Below are positions 48,110 to 58,846 of a DNA stretch of 64,000 nt, piece after piece. The position numbers and the translations under genes are program-made. Numbering within the stretch: the first letter of the stretch is position 1; every line of letters starts with the position of its first letter. The DNA is from Lactarius indigo (taxonomy: Eukaryota > Basidiomycota > Agaricomycetes > Russulales > Russulaceae): contig JAFKAC010000106.1 of NCBI GenBank assembly GCA_025766275.1, positions 1 to 64,000 of the forward strand. Reading direction: 5' to 3'. A model generated the notes under the pieces. It worked only from the letters and a program-made list of their open reading frames with translations, did no database searches and was not told where the DNA came from.

Positions 48110-48480
48110 CTAGCGACTGTCAGCGGCGACACGGCCCTCCCATGGTGTTTTTTTTTGGGGGGTAGTATCCGCGCTCCAGTTGACGTGACGCCTGCGAGGG
48201 AGTACGCGGACGTCGCAGTGAAGACGGCTGGCGGCTGGGCTGACGGGTGAAAAGTTCAATGTTCGCCGTGGCTCAGGGCTTCGCTGAGGATCGGATCTTA
48301 CTGTAGACCGGGGAGGACTTTGCACCCGCCGCTGCCGTTTCTCTCATATCACCGCCTGTTGAACGTTGATCACATCGTCTTAGGCCTTCAGTTTCTGAAT
48401 CTGGTTCATGGTCGAATTTCCTTAGTACTACGGCCGTGTTTCACGGTATTTTTATGTCGCGTGCTGCTACTCGTGACATT
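48110..48480 (-). pseudogene. Duplicated fragment of the EBP gene 5' end and promoter
   Basis: The segment resembles 44160-44610 in the same orientation. Shared blocks include GAGGGAGTACGCGGACGTCG against GGAGTACGCGGACGTCGCGG, TTCGCCG-GGCTCAGG-CTTCGCT, and CGCCGC-GCCG-TTCTC. The coding part matches only the first membrane segment of EBP and is interrupted, so it makes no protein. Confidence 0.75.
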
Positions 48481-49222
48481 GCTCGGTCTATGACGAACAA
48501 CTTGAAAGGGTACATGTGACCTTGCACGACGGGGAGAGCTCATCTGCGCTGCTCGGGAACCGCGCGACGAAGTATGGCCAGACACACTAGCCCTTCAGGG
48601 TATCGAACACTGCCACCAGACGAGGGGGCATGGGCAAGACAATGGCAAATCATTCCAGTCTTGGCTCAGAGCTAATTCAAAGTCCATCTTAGCAACGTCG
48701 GAACAATAGCGAGCATGAAAAATGAGCCTTTTTTTATCTGCCTATCATGATTGAAGCTGTTTCTAGGCCCCGAAAGGTTGCCCCAGGCACAGAGATAGAG
48801 TGAGCGTCCATCGATAAGTTGATCTGGACGCAGACGCCTTGTATAGTCGCATAATGCCGTGCGAGTTCCAGGAACAGACACAACTGTTGCTCCGGCCGGG
48901 GCTTTGTCCTCCAAATTTATCCATATTACCTGTGCAGGTCGGTCTGGCGAGAAACCCGAGGTTGCACCTCTGTTCGTTTCTACGTCCCCAGTCCGAAGCA
49001 GTCGACTTGCTGAGAACAAAACGAAAGGCCGCCCCTATGCCGACCACACAAGGTGGTCGTTTGCTCACCAGCGCCCGAGGTAACGAGAGTCGTCTCGACT
49101 CGAGGTGTGATAACGATGTAAGCCCCGATATGGGGTGTGTCGGCTATCGTTATCTGGATGTAAAAGTACAGTACAAAAAAAAGGAATATAGGATCTGGAG
49201 AGTCATAAATCCGGTACAAATC
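48481..49222. other. Unassigned region
   Basis: A 115-codon minus-strand open frame (48672-49019) has no recognised domain. Otherwise this is 3' flank of SGF29. Confidence 0.45.
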
Positions 49223-50589
49223 TCACTGGCCAGGCCATTCTACGACCTCTGCTGCCGAGACCATGTGTTCCTGGTCGTCGTCGTCTTCAAATTTGAGTTT
49301 GTAGTATGTTGTTCCGGAGTTCTGCATCCAGTCAGCACGTGGCTCGGGTAATGCGTTGAGATCGACTTACTCGGCCTTGAGTGGGGATGTCCTTTGGGGA
49401 AGCGACAACTTCCGCACGGTAAAAACAGCTCGTATCTGGGTATAGAGCCAACACGGTCGCCCCAGTGGGGAACTCTTGGTAGGCACCTATGTGTGCGGGG
49501 CTCCCCACTAGGGCATCCTTGTCCGGGAGAGGGATGATTGATGTACGAGCAGACCCTAACGAAGCACGATAACGTCTGTGAACACGTGAATGCGAGTAAA
49601 TCGTCTCCTTGCTACTACCATCAACATTACATACAGAGGTTTTCCGTCTTCTTGAGGTTCGATGTCTTCTACTTCATAGCTATGTGCTGCCTTCAGAAGC
49701 ACTTCATAGGCCTGACGGTCACCAAACTCACCGGTACTTGTCCTGGTGGAATGACTTCACGATCCGTGCCATAATCCAGGTCATATCATCTGGACTTGTG
49801 CCATCGGCACCTTTCCCTGAGCTCGGAGGATGGAAGGCGACCATTCTCCCTTCTTGGAGAGGAAGCTGTTTCAGTAGCGTGTCCCGAAGTGTGTCCCCGC
49901 GAACTTTTGCGCCACGCAACAATGGCGTCGATGGTTGAGGGCCAGCAGATCCTCGCTGGTTGGGCGTAGACGTGTTGCGTCCATTGGCAACCAGCGCTGA
50001 TGTCGGTGGAGTTGACGATGATAACGGTGAATGTGCACGAGGACGTTTAGGTCGTTGCTTATCTGTAATTAGATGGTGAACCCGCAGTAGAAATTAGTGT
50101 AAACGTTGCCTGCCTTGCGATGTGGGTTCAGGAGCCTTTCGCATGGCGATGAGCACGCCGAGTTTCTCGATAGCTTCGTCGAGAGCTCTGAAGACAGATG
50201 TCATGAGAAGAAGCCTATAAGGTTTCAAGTTGAGACTCGTGTACTTTACGTCGCCGTCAGATTGCGTCTTTATATCTTTCAGACCCGCGACCAGTTTCTT
50301 GTAATTTGATTTCAAGTTGACACTCTCGAATCCATCAGCTGGGAAGGCGTCGTCCGCGGGCCAAGTAGCAATCAGTCGGTTCACGCGACCGACAGTCTCC
50401 TGAGTCGACGAGTTTACTGCAAGGTTCGAGAGCGCAGAGATAGAATGAGACCAGCAGTCGATCTCTGCTCAGCATAGCGGTTCGGTGAAACAGTTGGTCG
50501 TCAGCGCTTTAAACATCTGTCGAATCGGACACGTAAATCCTACCTTCCGTCGAAGCAGGTCGTTTTGAAACACCCCGTCTCCTTTCCAT
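49223..50589 (-). CDS. SGF29: SAGA-associated factor 29 (tandem Tudor, H3K4me reader)
   Basis: Seven exons on the minus strand, 342 residues: 50589-50544, 50464-50245, 50187-50105, 50062-49732, 49679-49635, 49575-49371 and 49321-49223. The N-terminal helix region has TQETVGRVNRLIATWPADD and LDEAIEKLGVLIAMRKA. After a Ser/Pro-rich linker with KQRPKRPRAHSP comes the SGF29 C-terminal domain: GRMVAFHPPSSGKGADG, DMTWIMARIVKSFHQDKYRYEV, GATVLALYPDTSCFYRAEVV and YYKLKFEDDDDQEHMVS, ending in VVEWPGQ. Sgf29 is the SAGA/ADA histone acetyltransferase subunit that binds H3 trimethylated on Lys4. The second intron (57 bp) is in frame and has no stop, so retention would insert 19 residues. It is divergent from the zinc-finger gene at 50968. 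Confidence 0.93.
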
Positions 50590-50967
50590 GATAGATCCAA
50601 CCGAACGCCTGAATAATTCGAGACTATCTTTGGGCCGACAGATAGTGGTACCGGCGGTGAGTGCTCCCAGGCTTCAAGTTGCACTGCCAATGGTTGGCCC
50701 GGAGGCGGCCGCCACTCACCACGATGACAAATAATCCGATGCGTTGGCTCGGCTACTGCAGTGCGTCTAAGCGCCCGGCCTACGCACACAGAGATAAACA
50801 TCATTCACCTTTCATCTGCACCAAGTAGACCCGCCGCCTTTCATGCTTTGCCATACCCGCCTCGCGCCAACCGGCGTGGAAATTACTATTTTGCCCTATC
50901 GGAGTCGCTCTTATAAAAGCTGTCCTTTGTCTCCGCCACCCTACTGCTTCTCCCCATCATCTCTGCA
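50590..50967. promoter_or_regulatory. Shared upstream region of SGF29 and C2H2 gene
   Basis: This 378-bp region lies between divergent starts. A TATA-like TTATAAAA at 50911-50918 is 50 bases before the plus-strand ATG, with a C/T-rich leader after it. Confidence 0.5.
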
Positions 50968-52244
50968 ATGAATTTCCCCACAGACATGTCCTCTCCCGCG
51001 CGTACACTAGCGTTCGAAGCACGTTCCAGTCCCCAAGGTGGACAGGACTTGTCCTTCAAAAGGCTCCTTGACGAAGCCAACAGTAACTCCACTCAGTACG
51101 CTGCAGGCGGCGTGTTCTCCTCTCCCTTTGCTTCAATCTGCCCACCCTCCGTTCCCTTGACCCCCGTTGACCAACTGCGTGCTCTACTTATGTCCTATAT
51201 CCCTACCGATGTCAACGCAGGCCGTGGCTTTGGTCTTCCAAACTCCGATTCTCCTTTCAACTCTAGTTCCCAGACCTCAGAATTGTCTTCAAGTTCATCG
51301 TCGTGAGTGGATTTGGTTTCCTCACTTCTCCCGTGCGCCTTATCGCCTACCTCAGCTCGGTGCCATCCTCCATAACATCTCCTTGTGAAGAATCGTCACT
51401 TTCTTTCCCCTCCCCAGGCTTGTCCTTTCATGGTCTCTCGATGAACGACCAGGACCCTACCGTTCCTCTGCAAGCTTGCCAATACCCCCTCGATCTGTCG
51501 TTCTCGCCCAACGATCAATCCTATCCAACACCTCCTAATCAGCCCTTATTCAAACCTGTCCCCCTCCCGGAGGTGGCATCCACTGCTGACGTGCCCATCA
51601 TGGACCAGGTTGTAGGAATCAATGACTTCGGTGCCTTCCCAGGGAGCAACAGCTTCCTCGCTGTGCCGCCCTTCTCGGAGACGACGGCACTTGGTCTCTA
51701 TTGTCCAAGTACTCCTCAGGGTTTCCATATTCCTCCTCTCTCAATTCAGGTCGACTCGTCCATGCTCTCCGCCTTGCCTACCGCATCTCCTTCTGAAACC
51801 CGGAAGGTTCGGGCCGTTTCTCCGCCTACGAAGGCATCACGAACCAAACGCGTTCGCAATGGCAAGGTGCGACAGCCGTCTTACGTGGCCGCCGCCACCT
51901 TCCCAAGCTCTGCATCTAGCACTGACAAAGAGGACGTTCTTAAATGTCCGATCTGCGGGTTTCCGCAATCGACGCAGCGCAAGGGGGACTTCCAGCGCCA
52001 TTTAAGGACACACCAAGACGCAAAACTGACCCGATACGTCTGCTGCGGCGTCCCCGAGGACCACCCGGCGGCAGGGGGCTTGAGCCCTGGGCATTCCGTT
52101 CGTGTGTACAAAGGACGCGAGTTCTACGGTGGTTGCGGCAAGTCCTATGCCAGGATGGACGCCCTTCAGAGGCACTTGGGGAAGTCGGGCTGCGCTTATG
52201 GTAGCGCGAAGGACCACCAAATGTGGAGACAACTTTACTTCTAA
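50968..52244 (+). CDS. C2H2 zinc-finger transcription factor
   Basis: Exons 50968-51302 and 51356-52244, 53-bp intron, 407 residues. The first 300 residues are Ser/Pro-rich and probably regulatory, with a basic patch (KASRTKRVRNGKVRQ) before the fingers. Finger 1 is CPICGFPQSTQRKGDFQRHLRTH. A conserved spacer follows (YVCCGVPEDHPAAGG, then RVYKGREFYGGCGKSYARMD), and finger 2 ends ALQRHLGKSGC, where a Cys takes the last ligand place. This finger-spacer-finger arrangement is common in Agaricomycete C2H2 regulators of otherwise unknown target. Nuclear DNA binding is inferred from the fingers. Confidence 0.88.
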
Positions 52245-54013
52245 GTCATGTCTCACTATTTTTAGGTCCCAGGTGATCCACGTACTTCAGCCATCGGCTA
52301 TCAGAAATTCTCCTTAATGTGTTATCGCGGCACTGCCACCGCCACTCCAGCGTAGGCGTCTGTTCACCTTTGACATCTGTACGAACAATATGTTTATATT
52401 GTACCATACTGACCAGTATCCCCATGCTCGGGTTTGCGCTTTATGTACCCTATCTCTCTTTACGTGTACCATGCGCCGAACTGCAGTTCTGCTCTATGCT
52501 CTGGACCTCTTTCCACTATATCAACGCCCCTCCTCCGAGCCCTTTCTTGTCCAGCTGTATCATTATGGCTGCTTTGTGCTTTGAGTTTGATTAGTTGTTC
52601 TGCTCGTGCTATGTTTTCAGCTTTGGTATTTACCACTCGCGAAGTCCACTGTCTCACGAGTCGTAGGCGCCTAGGCCCTGGTGTTGTTTTTGTTTATTAT
52701 GTAAACTACATTTATGGAAACTGGTGTCTCACGCGTGCAACAATGGGCATAACCCACCCCACGTGACTTGGGACTTAAGTTTCTTCGAGCTCTTGTCCCA
52801 CTGCCATTGTCGCACACGTTGTTAGAGTTGATTCACTGCTTGCTTTCCTTTCAAGTCAGAAAGAACTACCAGGTGATACGGTAGCGGACTGTCGAATATG
52901 ACGCATTCCATGACGCATTGTGTTTGGACCTTGGTATTCATAAAGTAAAGTAGTATATTAAGCAGCTAGACACTCGTAGAACTACCCCCTCAGTTTATTA
53001 AAAGAAGGGTCCCCTTAGTCTCAAGGCACACCGTCGGTAAGCCAGTTTCAAACCATACCATCTGGAACCATGAGATTGGGATCCCATCTAGCTCGGACGT
53101 CTCCTTTGCATTGTCTGAGCTCTCGACCCACCTGCCCCAGAAGATCCGCTTTCATAATGGCGGCTTACCCCCTTGCACCACTTCCTCAATCCCAACAGGC
53201 TGCCTTTAAAGACGACCTCTTACTCTGTCTCGTATACCCGGACTACGGAGATCCTGATGCAACCGTCAAGGAGGGGTTTGGCGCGTCTCTGCAAGAAAGG
53301 TTGCGCTTACGGTGAATGGTTCTCAGGCTGGGGTTCGGTCTCAGTTCGAGTTGATCGGTCAATTGGTCCTCTTCCATTCTTCGGCACTTCGACAAAAAAA
53401 AGGTAGCTAGTTGGGTTGAAGCACGCTCTCATGAGATGCTTTGTCGTCTCAACTTCGCAAGTGACAGGAATAAGATAGATAGCGAGTAGGTAGGAAGATG
53501 ACAGCAGTTTGCGTGACTCTTGGCTGAAAGAAAGTTCGTAAGGAAAGTCCCTGCTCAGTCGAATTTTTCGGACAAATGAATGCCAGTGGGCGGCGGGGAG
53601 CGAGCAAGAGACTGTGACGCGAATTCGTTACAGTGCAGTCGGACCCTCGCGTGAGTCTGCTTACATTACTCAAGCTTAAGCTCACCGATGTAAGTTACTG
53701 CACTCTGTCGAATGCACTTATCTGCGTAGATACTGTCCATGTCATAATGGACGAGCAATCAACGAACGTATTTTAAAGCGCCTATATGCGTGTTCTTGCT
53801 CGCCCAGCCGCCAAGTCACAGAGCTGTCTCCTTCCAGTCCTATTACAAGACTGGTACTGTGTTGGTTGACCTTCTGTCACGACTTTCACGGTCAATACCA
53901 GATAATTATTTCGCTCACGATATTATCAAGAACCTGCGACAATCGTAGGTTAGACGCACATAAAATTATCATATACACTCCCTCCAATAAATAGAACCAC
54001 GCACGCTACAGGA
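52245..54013. other. Long stretch without recognised gene
   Basis: It begins with the C2H2 gene's 3' flank. A short frame at 53158-53315 (AAYPLAPLPQSQQAAFKDD) might be a gene fragment; nothing else stands out. Confidence 0.5.
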
Positions 54014-54421
54014 ATGACTCCAAGTCTCGCACCAGCCGACCCATATCCCCCAGCAAGCACCCAACAAGTCCTCAACAACCCTCCACACCAGCCACCCTAT
54101 CGCGGTTCACCCCTGCAAGAACTCCCATGGGACATCTTCGGCCCGCAATTCGGCCATGGCTACAGCAACGGCGTGCGGCGGTGGGTGGTAGACACAGTCA
54201 ACAACAGGCAGCGCATCTTAGGCACATCAGCGCTCTGTAATTCGACATGGTCAGCGTGGGGAGAACCCATCGAGAGTAACGATGATGGAGGCGGAGGCAG
54301 AGAGGATATTCTTGTGCAGAAGCTGCGCGAGCGCGGGGGTGTCCGTGGCGGTATTATTGCGCACGAAGAGGCACCTTGCAAGTGCGACGCGTCCCGCTCC
54401 TTCCTTATCTATTCCCCATGA
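54014..54421 (+). CDS. Hypothetical protein, 135 resid., uncertain
   Basis: Single open frame starting at an ATG preceded by a plausible leader. It is Pro-rich at the start (PADPYPPAST) then has GRSPLQELPWDIFG-like sequence and a Cys pair near the end (PCKCDAS). No domain recognised, no signal peptide. It could be a first exon, or chance. Confidence 0.33.
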   Translation: MTPSLAPADPYPPASTQQVLNNPPHQPPYRGSPLQELPWDIFGPQFGHGYSNGVRRWVVDTVNNRQRILGTSALCNSTWSAWGEPIESNDDGGGGREDILVQKLRERGGVRGGIIAHEEAPCKCDASRSFLIYSP

Positions 54422-55207
54422 AATAAGAAATCAGTAGCACCCTTAGTACCCGGAGCACTCACCCGAGTTCAAGGAATACGCCTTGCTGAGCTTCTCACAA
54501 TTGGATAGGTGTCACTCTGGAAGAGAGTCGCTGCTGAAAGACCAGAGATAGAAACTCGACACTCAAAAATGAGGTATATGGTGCAGCGGCAGCAGGGGCG
54601 CTATGCTCGTCCAGGTGAGTCGCGGAGGAAGGGCTCTTTGGGGGAGGGAATGCAGTGCCCCGTATCAAAAATACAAATAACAGCCTCAGGGAGCGAACAA
54701 GGAAGGTAGAACGTACCTCGTTTTCCGCAAGACGCATCCAATGTCGCCGCCCCAGCTCCTAAATACGGTTTTTCTTGAAGGGGAACGTACTCAAATACGA
54801 TGGGGTCGCGCCCTCTTCGCTCTTCCTCGGCCTTCTGTACTCCGCATGTTTGTATTTCACAGGGGTTCGCATGTGGTGGGTGTCAGTCCTATGCAGACCA
54901 GAAGCGCATCTTGTTTCCAATCCATTTATCCGAGGCCGCAGAAGCCGTATTCCCCGTATTGGTGCAGTCTGCGGCCTTGAGAGCCGTCAGACACGTGTAG
55001 AGAAAGTAGATATCGTCGGGGTCGGGAACTATGGTCACACACTGGGGGAGGGTGACTGGTCCTAGAGGGACAGTGTCCACAATCGCAGTCGAGCCACTAT
55101 CCGAGGTCGTTGGCCAAATAGGATTGTCTTTTTCTTTGTATTGTAGCTCTTGTGGAAATCTTGGGGATGGAGACCCGAGAACGTACGCGATGTGAGTTGC
55201 TGTACAG
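54422..55207. other. Unassigned region
   Basis: On the minus strand pieces near 54889-55080 (PQCVTIVPDPDDIYFLYT) and 54735-54830 (RDPIVFEYVPLQEKPYLG) look protein-like but could not be joined or identified. Confidence 0.4.
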
Positions 55208-55268
55208 TATGCACCTCTTTTGAGTAGGGATGAATAACTTATTCATCCCTACTCAAAAGAGGTGCATA
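55208..55268. repeat. Perfect 61-bp palindrome
   Basis: Arms of 30 bases (55208-55237 and 55239-55268) are exact inverse complements around a single base at 55238. Outer ends read TATGCACCTC and GAGGTGCATA. No transposase lies beside it. Confidence 0.97.
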
Positions 55269-55729
55269 GTGTAATGCGTCTGGTGTCTAGCGACTGCTAA
55301 CTGCGCGTCTATGTCAAGAAACGTCGCTCAGGCAACCAACGGGCGGATCTAAACCCATACTGGTCAGTTTTTCATCGCCCCTCGTCGTCATAAGATGATT
55401 TGCGTGGTATGGGTGATGTCGAGTGCGTGTGATTACCCACGATTTAGGAGAGGAACCCGTGTTCGCGGCTGTGTCAGTCTTGCACGCCGAAGCTCCCTCT
55501 CACGACTCGGCTTGAAGGCACAATCGAAATGTCGATCTATCAAGAGCCTACAACTACTTGGCAGCCGCCTTGAGTCCATTGTACTTGAATTGGTACGAAT
55601 ATACACGCAACGCATACAAAATCGATTCGCATATCATCATTTCCTACGCCCTCTAACAGCCTCCTAAATAAATCGTACGCAGTGGCCAACACTTTTCGAT
55701 CAAATAACAGCAGAACAAAGAGGTAACCG
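55269..55729. other. Intergenic
   Basis: 3' flank of the F-box gene; nothing else recognised. Confidence 0.5.
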
Positions 55730-57285
55730 CTAAACATTCTCCCAACGGGCATTCAGCCTTTCAACGAACTCGTCTTGCGTGTTGACGACGGTTACAGGGC
55801 GACCGGAAAGCCGGCGCAAGGAGAGGAACTCCTCTAGCTTGTTGTCGTCACCGTCTAACGATAGCAATTGGAGCTCCGGCAACACTTCGGTGACCATATC
55901 CTCCGAGTCGGCGATGTCTTCGAGCACAGAAGTTACGTAGCCTGCCGTCTTCCTAGATACGTCCATCGCCTCCACAGCGGGGAATAGGCGGAGGATTGGA
56001 AGCATATCATTTCCCTGACTAAATGCTCCAAGGATGGAGAGATGAGCCACATTGGAGGCCATTGGGACGAGTTGACCGATTGCACGAGCCATGTCCGGGA
56101 CTGTGAATTCTTGTAACTCCGGGTCCCGGATTGTCAAGGAATAATGGGCTTGATGGCATTCACCCTGTGGGCGATCAAGTTCGATGTCGGAATAGTGAAA
56201 ATTTATCCGCGCATGCTTGAACCGGGAACGTTTGATGAACCCGGAAAACTGGGGAGATTGATCATCCAGTTTGGAGCATTCAATTTTGACATCTTCGATT
56301 CGAGGCATGTCAATTTGGGCCATGAGTTCATCCAAGTACTTGCTTCCACCTCTGAATGCAAATTCGGTGAGAACGGGAAGGACAGCACACAATTGGGGGT
56401 GCGTAGGTCTGTTCATTCGTTCATAGGGAATCACGAATCTAATGCAAAGGGTTCTGAGTCTGGTCAACCCGACCAGTCCTCCAACCATCTCTTCTGGTGA
56501 AATGTTAAAGCACGGAAGAATATCCTCGAGTCGGAGAGAAACGAGGTCACGTGCCGACAAAAGAAGCTTTGGTAAGTCGCCAAGGATAACGGCTTCCAAG
56601 AAGAGATGTTGTAGGCATGGGGCAGATCCGCCCAGAAAGCTATCAGAAAGGTAAAGCATGTCCTTGAGCCTGCTCTCCTCGGGTCCCGTAAGCTTTCGAT
56701 GTGTCAGCACCGGAAATGGCACCTTCATCGCCGCGATCGCCTCCGACACTTCCGAGCTGGCTATGGAAAGATCAATGCGGCGTACACGATCAGGGTACTC
56801 GAGTGCAGCAGTGGGGTTGTCTTCATCCTCCATAATGTAATATTCAACGATGAGAGGAAAGTCTGGCCAGAGATCGAGATCCTTCCTGAAGGGCGTTCTA
56901 TCTGAACAGTGAAGGTGTAGATCGAAATAGCGTGGTGACCCATATATGATTCGTCGCCATTTTTGGCAGACATGCACAAGTCCTTGCCATGTCATCATAT
57001 GTTCAATGCTATGAGGGTCGAGTAGGCAGACGGCAAATATTTCTAGAAAAATATCATCTGGGAGGATGTTGATTGTCGCTACATGTCTGTTACTCTCTTC
57101 TGCCCCATGTCACTTAGTACACAATGCGAGTTCCAACCGGAGTTTAGACACGTACCATGAGTACGAGTCTTCACGCTTTTGCAGGGGCCAAGTGTCATTG
57201 TTGAAGAGGTCCCAGTGGCAGGTGGCGAGTCAGGAGGAGCGATGTTATCGAGCAGAGAGTGTGGCTGTTGATGTTGATCAAGCAT
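55730..57285 (-). CDS. F-box/LRR-like protein
   Basis: Two exons on the minus strand, 57285-57156 and 57078-55730, 77-bp intron, 492 residues; an in-frame ATG at 57372 would add 29. The F-box motif follows the splice (INILPDDIFLEIFAVCLLD), then LVHVCQKWRRIIYGSPR as in the pair at 30-34 kb. Leucine-rich segments with repeated VSLRLEDI, LTRLRTLCIRF and LPELQLLSL follow, and a C-terminus of RRLSGRPVTVV like the HPVEVLPSL region of the first F-box gene. No zinc fingers. It is probably a substrate receptor for SCF ligase; the target is unknown. Confidence 0.82.
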
Positions 57286-58846
57286 CTTAGGGGCAACGGT
57301 GTGGGGCCAGAAGAATCTAGACAAAGTTGCGGAGAGTAAATGCGCACTCTTGATCGCCACATCCTTGGCCACATCGGCAACAAGTTAATTTGACCGAAGG
57401 CGAGTTCAATTCCTGAAACCCATGAGATCAAGTGTGTGTATGCATGAATAACATGGCGGCTATGACCAGGGCACCAATGGCCCAACATTCAACGGGATTC
57501 GATACTCGCACCTGATAACGTCTACGGCAGCTTGAATGCACAGTTCATATCACTGCTCAATAACGCTGACATCTAGTCCTCAATGAGAATGGCCTTGAGA
57601 ATGGCGTCACATACGACAATGCTCGGGTAAAAAAAAGAACGAAAATACAAGGGCCCTTACTTTCTCCGTGCTTCCTTTATTCCGCGCAATGAGTATTTGA
57701 GCAGTCGCATGCTGCACTCAAGAATATCGAAGGTATGTACTTCCGCCGCATCTGCCGTTGTTGGCGGCACGATGTATCCAAGTGAAGAGCTTCGAGCTGA
57801 AGCTTTGAGGAGCGCATGAGAGTGGGAGCGACATTTCAGCGAGTTTCACTGTAGTTGAACGATCCCGAACTTATCGAATAGTCAGTATTTTACGCAAGCT
57901 CTACTGGAGGAGCCGCGAGGTGAAGAAGCGAATGGCTGCGATTGGTTCGAGAGGTCAACTCGTGTGTGATCGGGCGCGTGTATCACGCACCGTAGCGCGG
58001 TATGCTACAAAGGCAAAGACATTTAGACACCTAATGGATAGTACATATGGGGCCCTGCATGAAGCAACGCAACATACATGCTGCCCGGGCCAGCCTTACC
58101 ATCTCCAGTAATAATCGCCCTGGGAGATCAGTTCCCTTCCACATCAGCAAGGTGCAATCTCACTAGAAGGGCCTAGTGTCGCTATTGCAACTGTATGTAC
58201 TAGACATACTGGCACTATTCGCACCAGTTGAGCTAGACCTCTTTAGGATTATCTAGTTCACATCTAGTCGCACCAGTTTCACGTTATGTCACCAGGCAAC
58301 CCCAGGGTAAATAGTAATTTTCAAGTAATTCTAGTTCATGCTCTAGTCACGCAGCTCTCGCTAGTATTACAATCTGTGGCTAGGTACCCGCGCATATGGG
58401 TACGTGCACAGACAGGTATGGCGGCAGGTTTGTGCAACCAGGTTTGTTGGCGGGTTTGATAGTCACCCAACCCTCTTTGGTCACCTTCGGGATTCCCATG
58501 CAATATATTTATTGTTGAATTATTACTGTAACAAAGAAGCGTCTGGGATTGACGGGGTTGAGCTCAGAGAGAGAACACGACGGCTATGGACGCTATCCAT
58601 AGCACCGCTGCGCCCGCCGCTACGCCGAGCAAGAGCCTGTCGATATGATGGAACGACCTGGGCACGGCGTCTTTGACTTAAGACCTGACTGGGGAGCCGT
58701 AATCACACAAGAGGGAGATGAGGAAAACACGGAATTGATGCTGATATTGACAGGAGGGAAATGATCTAGTTACATCGTGTGCTATATCCAACGTCGAGGG
58801 AGTCACGAGCCGATGAAGTATCATACCGGTCTAAGACTTTTGGAAA
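57286..58846. other. Long stretch without recognised gene
   Basis: Contains CTAG-rich sequence at about 58180-58380 and a C/G-rich part near 58600. No supported coding sequence. Confidence 0.5.

Noticed and set aside
48672..49019. Minus-strand open frame of 115 codons before SGF29's end
   Set aside because: Protein-like in places but no family, start context or splice partner could be supported.
50469..50804. Minus-strand open frame upstream of SGF29
   Set aside because: The SGF29 start exon is fixed in another frame; this frame has no match and reads through its intron.
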